DNA of 64,000 nt from an uncultured Oscillospiraceae bacterium (GTDB taxonomy: Bacteria > Bacillota > Clostridia > Oscillospirales > Ruminococcaceae): contig CAKSKG010000005.1 in NCBI GenBank assembly GCA_934464775.1, positions 62,001 through 126,000 on the forward strand, given 5' to 3'. Under the pieces are notes generated by a model that was given only the letters and a program-made list of their open reading frames with translations, did not search any database and had not been told where the DNA came from. This document shows, piece after piece, positions 60,367-64,000 of the stretch. Every line of letters begins with the position of its first letter. Positions within the stretch are counted from its first letter, which is position 1. The translations under genes were made by a program, and so were the position numbers.

Positions 60367-61058
60367 TAAAGAAGATTCAAAGCTGCAAGAGCCTTGTCGT
60401 TCTCCACCGTACCCTTTTTTTCAAGGATATCTGCACCGAATTTGATCTTCAGATACTCTATGATAAGCTCTGCGCATCTGTCCCTGCCTATCCTTGCGGT
60501 ATTGAGGGTCATATCATAAAGCACGGGATTTGTCCAGATCTCACCGCCCGTATAATATTTATAATAATCGGCACGGTATTTATCGGTCTGATAAATAAGC
60601 TTGTGAGCCTCGTCCTCGGTAACTCCGAGAAGATTTACTATTGATTCAACGCATTCCTTTCGGGGTGCTTCAACGTAAACACTGACAACATTGTCATAGT
60701 CACGAAGAACGTGGTTCGCACACTTTCCGATGATAATGCAGGATTGATTCTTTCCAAGCTCCTTGATTATCTTCGCCTGAATATTGTAAAGATTCACGTC
60801 GGATATAAAGCTTTTTTCGGTTGGCTGAACTATCTCATCGTTGTTGGGGGTACGCATAAGCCTTTTCAGCAGATGATAGCCTCTGAGCTTTTCATCGACC
60901 TGAACGAAAAGATCCTTGCTTATTCCGCTGTAATTTGAAGCCATTGCAAGTATCTGGCTGTCATAGCACGGAATACCCAGCCGCTTTGAAAGAGCCATTC
61001 CGATATGCTTTCCTCCGCTTCCGAAACCTCTGGCAATAGTGATAACATAGCTTTCCAT
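60366..61058 (-). CDS. cytidylate-kinase-like family protein
   Basis: This 230-residue protein has the P-loop-like start ITIARGFGSGGKHIGMALSKRLG and the DSQILAMAS and IIIGKCANHVLRDYDN segments typical of the cytidylate-kinase-like family widespread in gut Clostridia. Unlike Cmk it lacks a clear CMP-binding insert, so its substrate is uncertain. The stop codon is completed by the repeat element at its 3' end. Confidence 0.85.
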   Translation of the reverse strand: MESYVITIARGFGSGGKHIGMALSKRLGIPCYDSQILAMASNYSGISKDLFVQVDEKLRGYHLLKRLMRTPNNDEIVQPTEKSFISDVNLYNIQAKIIKELGKNQSCIIIGKCANHVLRDYDNVVSVYVEAPRKECVESIVNLLGVTEDEAHKLIYQTDKYRADYYKYYTGGEIWTNPVLYDMTLNTARIGRDRCAELIIEYLKIKFGADILEKKGTVENDKALAALNLL

Positions 61059-61095
61059 TTCGGTGAATCCCCTTTCTTCTTTTTAGTGTAATCAA

Positions 61096-61124
61096 ATTAT
61101 ATCACAGCATTCTTGAATTTTCTA
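61096..61124 (-). promoter_or_regulatory. probable promoter for the cytidylate-kinase-like gene
   Basis: On the minus strand TAGAAA (61119-61124), 17 bases and a perfect TATAAT (61096-61101). The rest of the 61059-61225 gap holds nothing else I can support. Confidence 0.5.
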
Positions 61125-61225
61125 CATAAATAAGCAGATTTTTTACCTTATTTTTCAGTGTTTTCATCTTACAAACGAATTTATAAAAGATATAAATTTC
61201 ATTTTGTTCATAAATTGAAATTGCG

Positions 61226-61267
61226 TCAAAAGCAAAACTCCGACAGCATTTTTCCTGCTGTCGGAGC
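61226..61267 (-). terminator. terminator of the AraC-type response regulator gene
   Basis: On the minus strand CTCCGACAGCA and TGCTGTCGGAG form an 11-base perfect stem, followed by TTTTGCTTTTG, 28 bases after the gene's stop. Confidence 0.85.
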
Positions 61268-61294
61268 ATCAAATAACGTATATTCACGCCTTTC

Positions 61295-62053
61295 TTACGG
61301 AGAAAGGTTCTTATATTCGGAAGGGGTAAGCCCCGTTATTTCCCTGAATCTTCTTGTAAAATGGTCGGGGTCGCTGAAGCCGAGCTTTTCGGATATCTCA
61401 TATACCCGAAGCGTTCCTCTGCTTATAAGGCTTTTTGCAAATTCTATGCGCAGGCGGCTGTAAAATTCACCGAAGCTTATGCCCGTTTCCTTTTTGAAGC
61501 ACTTGCCGAAATAATCCTTGTTAAGATCCATAAATTCGGCAGCGTCGCTCATGGTAACGAACCCATAAATATTATCCGATAAATATGCGGAAACATTCCG
61601 CACAAATCTGCTGCCGCTGCCGTTTTCCAAGCTCTTCAACACATTTTCCGCCTGCTCACACAAACCGCCGCCTTTTCCGACATCCAGCTTTTTCTTTGCT
61701 GCCAAAAGCATCTGCGAAAGCTCTTTTTCGCCTGCCGGCTTTGTTATGTAATCTATGACGCCCAGCCGCATTCCCTTTCTTGCAGCCTCAAAATCCATGC
61801 TTCGGCTGAAAAACACCACCAATGTATCACAGTACAAATGAGATATCGTTTCGGCAAGCCTTATTCCGTCTATCTGGGGTCTGTTCAATTCTGTAAGCAC
61901 AAGATCCGCACCGTTCTTTTTCAGGTGTTCCTCTGCCTGTTTTTCAGTCTGCACGGCAGCATCTGCCTCAAAACCGAACCTGTTCCAGATATCTGTGTTT
62001 AGGTATCTCATGCCCTGATAATAATCATCGTCCGCAATAAGAATACTGTACAT
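61295..62053 (-). CDS. AraC-family response regulator with Glu at the phosphoacceptor position
   Basis: The receiver (1-125) has the acidic pocket in LIADDDYY, the switch Ser in VVFFSRS and the Lys in DYITKPAG. At the phosphoacceptor site LVLTELNRPQIDG carries Glu55 where Asp is expected. The C-terminal AraC double HTH shows MSDAAEFMDLNKDYFGKCFK and ISEKLGFSDPDHFTRRFREITG. Glu can mimic phospho-Asp, so it may be constitutively active or regulated otherwise. I start at ATG 62053 (MYSILIADDD). No partner kinase is adjacent. Length 252. Confidence 0.9.
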   Translation of the reverse strand: MYSILIADDDYYQGMRYLNTDIWNRFGFEADAAVQTEKQAEEHLKKNGADLVLTELNRPQIDGIRLAETISHLYCDTLVVFFSRSMDFEAARKGMRLGVIDYITKPAGEKELSQMLLAAKKKLDVGKGGGLCEQAENVLKSLENGSGSRFVRNVSAYLSDNIYGFVTMSDAAEFMDLNKDYFGKCFKKETGISFGEFYSRLRIEFAKSLISRGTLRVYEISEKLGFSDPDHFTRRFREITGLTPSEYKNLSP

Positions 62054-62105
62054 TACCGACCCACCCCGCAGTTTTATCCACAGCTGCCGCTGCTTATAAT
62101 AACAT

Positions 62106-62134
62106 AATATAGCATTCCTGTCCGATTTTGTCAA
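62106..62134 (-). promoter_or_regulatory. promoter of the AraC-type response regulator gene
   Basis: On the minus strand TTGACA (62129-62134), 17 bases and TATATT (62106-62111), about 46 bases ahead of the ATG. Confidence 0.85.
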
Positions 62135-62196
62135 GCGGGGCAGGAAGCGGTCACGTTGTAGTGTTACAATAGATGTAAAAAACCACTCCGCCACTC

Positions 62197-62225
62197 TTGA
62201 CATTCCCGCCAAAAAATGCTACTAT
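62197..62225 (+). promoter_or_regulatory. promoter of the lacI-type gene
   Basis: TTGACA (62197-62202), 17 bases, TACTAT (62220-62225), 60 bases ahead of the ATG. Confidence 0.8.
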
Positions 62226-62286
62226 ATCAATACATAGTAAATACATATATTTTATAGAATATATTATAAGCAAGAGAGTGTGTAAA

Positions 62287-63354
62287 ATGTCTATTAAAAA
62301 AATAGCCGAAAAAGTGGGTGTTTCGGTATCCACCGTATCGAGGGTACTCAGCAGACCCGATTATAAATGCTCCTCAAAAGAACTTCGTGAACAGATATTT
62401 GAAGCCGCAAGAGAAATGAACTATGTGCCCAATGAATCCGCAAAAAATCTCCGCTCTGGAAATTGCAGGCAGTCAGAGCCGTACCGAATATGCATTCTCG
62501 TAACAAGGACTTCCGGCTCCGATACTGACCCTTTTTTCAGTGAACTTGTCGGAATAATACAGACCGAGATCAATAAAAATATGTGTATGCTCGTTCGGAT
62601 ATGGTACCGTCCCGAATTTTCCGATGAGGCAAAATGTGCGGCGATCAATATAAAGCAGAGCGTAAAGGAGCTTTACAGCGAAGAAGATCCCGACGGTATA
62701 ATCATCGTCGGGAAATGCTGCCGTCAGGCAGTAAAACAGCTTAAAACACAGTGGAAAAATCTTGTCTCCGTTAACCGCAATTCCACAAATTATGAGATAG
62801 ACGAGGTGCTTTGCGACGGAAAAAAGATCGCCGCAAGCGCCGTGGAATATCTTATCCGACTTGGGCACAGAAAAATTGCATATGTGGGCGAATGCCACAG
62901 TGAATCACGCTTTATCGGTTATCAGGAAACACTTCTGAAAAACAATATCGAAGCGGATATTGACTTTATGATACAGACGGGACTTTCCGAAAATGAAGGC
63001 TATCTCGCTATGGAGAAAATAATCCGTATGCAGAACAGGCCAACGGGAATATACTGCGCAAATGACATCATCGCCATAGGTATGCTCAAATCGCTGAACA
63101 AATACGGAAGCAGATATTACAACCCGTCAATAATCTCCAGCGACGATATCTCGGAAGCAAGATACACCAAGCCGATGCTTACCACCATAAGCCTGCCAAA
63201 AGAGGAAATGGCCAAATTTGCCGTTTATCTTCTGCTTGACAGGATAAGCGGCGGACACAAGGCTGTTGCAAGGACCGAGCTTGAAAGCAGTCTTGTTATC
63301 CGCAGCAGCTGTTCACCTGTAAGCAATACCGATCTGATAGAATATTATATCTGA
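62287..63354 (+). CDS. LacI-family transcriptional regulator
   Basis: The N-terminal HTH is complete: MSIKKIAEKVGVSVSTVSRV, hinge NYVPNESAKNLRSG. The periplasmic-binding-like core includes DGIIIVGKC, RKIAYVGE and PTGIYCANDIIAIGMLKSL. Length 355. The frame opens at the promoter's TTGACA, but ATG 62287 is the real start. Its 3' end overlaps the opposing alkyl-sulfatase-like gene by ten bases. Ligand unknown; control of that neighbour is possible but not shown. Confidence 0.93.
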   Translation: MSIKKIAEKVGVSVSTVSRVLSRPDYKCSSKELREQIFEAAREMNYVPNESAKNLRSGNCRQSEPYRICILVTRTSGSDTDPFFSELVGIIQTEINKNMCMLVRIWYRPEFSDEAKCAAINIKQSVKELYSEEDPDGIIIVGKCCRQAVKQLKTQWKNLVSVNRNSTNYEIDEVLCDGKKIAASAVEYLIRLGHRKIAYVGECHSESRFIGYQETLLKNNIEADIDFMIQTGLSENEGYLAMEKIIRMQNRPTGIYCANDIIAIGMLKSLNKYGSRYYNPSIISSDDISEARYTKPMLTTISLPKEEMAKFAVYLLLDRISGGHKAVARTELESSLVIRSSCSPVSNTDLIEYYI

Positions 63355-64000
63355 GCTTTGATCGGTTTGATAAGCTCAAAATCACTGTACTTTGTAAGAT
63401 CAACTATATATTTCTGCAAGGTTTTCAGTATTTCATCGGCTGCCGATGACTGCGGCTCACCGCTGTATCCTTGTCCTGCCGCAAGCTCATAAAGCTCCGT
63501 TTTGCTTATGCTTATCACGGGAATGTTTTCATCAAAGCCGCTTACCTTATCATGAAGCAGAGTGCCCTTATAAAGCTGCACAAGATGCTTTTCACCGTCC
63601 GACTCAATGCCGAAGCTGAGATCTTCGTGTATTGCCGCATTGCCGTCCAGATTTATTCCCATATAATCAAGAATAAGACGAGGCTCAACATATGGCATGA
63701 CCTCACGGTTTTCCATTATGCCTTTTATTTTTATCCGCTCAGACTCGGGAGTGCGAAGTTCATATGCACCGCACAGATAGCCGTTGCGCCATAATCCGTT
63801 ATGCGTCTGATAGCCCAGCTGTTCAAGTGCGTCTGCGCAGAGAAGTCTTGCCCGTTCATTTGTCGGTTCCGCAAAAACAATGGCATTTGTTATTTCCGCT
63901 GCCCATTGATATTCGCCATTTTCAAAGTCCTTTTCGGCTTTATCGAGCACAGCGTCTGTGCTGCCGAGATATTCCGTAAGCTTCTTGACTCTGTCGGTCT
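63345..64000 (-). CDS. alkyl-sulfatase-like metallo-beta-lactamase protein, C-terminal part (truncated by window edge)
   Basis: The frame is open to the right edge, so only the last 218 residues or so are seen. AEKDFENGEYQWAAEITNAI, EPTNERARLLCADALEQLGYQ and NGLWRNGYLCGAYELR match the dimerisation domain of SdsA1-type alkyl sulfatases. The last 130 residues fit the SCP2-like C-terminal domain. The N-terminal metallo-hydrolase domain lies outside the window, so activity cannot be judged. It converges tail to tail with the LacI gene. Confidence 0.88.
   Translation of the reverse strand, partial: TDRVKKLTEYLGSTDAVLDKAEKDFENGEYQWAAEITNAIVFAEPTNERARLLCADALEQLGYQTHNGLWRNGYLCGAYELRTPESERIKIKGIMENREVMPYVEPRLILDYMGINLDGNAAIHEDLSFGIESDGEKHLVQLYKGTLLHDKVSGFDENIPVISISKTELYELAAGQGYSGEPQSSAADEILKTLQKYIVDLTKYSDFELIKPIKAQI

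Noticed and set aside
1..64000. CRISPR array, tRNA or rRNA genes, prophage or replication origin
   Set aside because: I looked for regular short repeats, cloverleaf ends, phage structural genes and DnaA-box clusters and found none. The only multi-copy sequence is the 172-bp element.

Overview
Organism. The window reads as chromosomal DNA of an anaerobic, low-to-mid GC Gram-positive bacterium of class Clostridia, most likely a gut Ruminococcus-like member of the Oscillospiraceae. The inference rests on gene content and order: an L20-leader infC-rpmI-rplT operon, AddAB instead of RecBCD, the rdgB-yhbY-nadD-yqeK-rsfS-leuS run, YqeG, an efp/CD1247-type pair, an FMN riboswitch with RibU, a flavodiiron protein and a CotH protein. 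Promoters are TTGACA-N17-TATAAT and ribosome binding sites are AAAGGA-like. No species can be named from sequence alone.

Layout. 1-3.4 kb: a truncated membrane sensor protein (minus), a secreted-type esterase fold protein and a GHL10 lipoprotein. 3.4-12.1 kb: addB-addA and a small membrane HTH protein. 12.1-14.4 kb: infC-rpmI-rplT behind an attenuated leader, then a SpoU-family RNA methyltransferase. 14.6-24.7 kb: topA, trmFO, plsX, rnc, a radical SAM gene and smc. 24.7-31.7 kb: ftsY, rdgB, yhbY, nadD, yqeK, rsfS, a membrane protein and leuS. 31.7-37.9 kb: rpsU (TTG start), yqeG, a DUF975 protein, a TIM-barrel AP-endonuclease relative, a small XRE/CxxC divergent pair with a long palindromic operator, aroQ, efp, a CD1247-type acidic protein, and FMN-riboswitch ribU. 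37.9-49.1 kb: tetR, a cotH lipoprotein, pfkA, a PAS-GGDEF-EAL protein, a two-component system, a small alarmone synthetase and a flavodiiron protein. 49.4-60.1 kb (minus): a 12-gene urea block reading urtA-urtB-urtC-urtD-urtE, two uncharacterised membrane proteins, then ureAB (fused)-ureC-ureE-ureF-ureG-ureD. 60.4-64 kb: a cytidylate-kinase-like gene, an AraC-type response regulator with Glu at the phosphoacceptor site, a LacI regulator and the end of an alkyl-sulfatase-like gene.

How it works together. The left half is mostly housekeeping: DNA repair, translation, RNA maturation, chromosome segregation and protein targeting. The right half is nitrogen acquisition. A high-affinity urea ABC importer feeds a cytoplasmic nickel urease, and all its accessory proteins are encoded in one direction; nickel uptake genes are not in the window.

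Most notable. (1) Four copies of a 172-bp quasi-palindromic MITE-like element. Three are identical and the fourth has two substitutions. Each is flanked by a 4-bp AT-rich direct repeat and each sits just after a stop codon. (2) A conserved-looking pair of unknown membrane proteins embedded between urea transporter and urease. (3) Several unusual starts and regulatory layouts: a probable AUA start for infC, no AUG for the EAL protein, and a terminator immediately before urtA.
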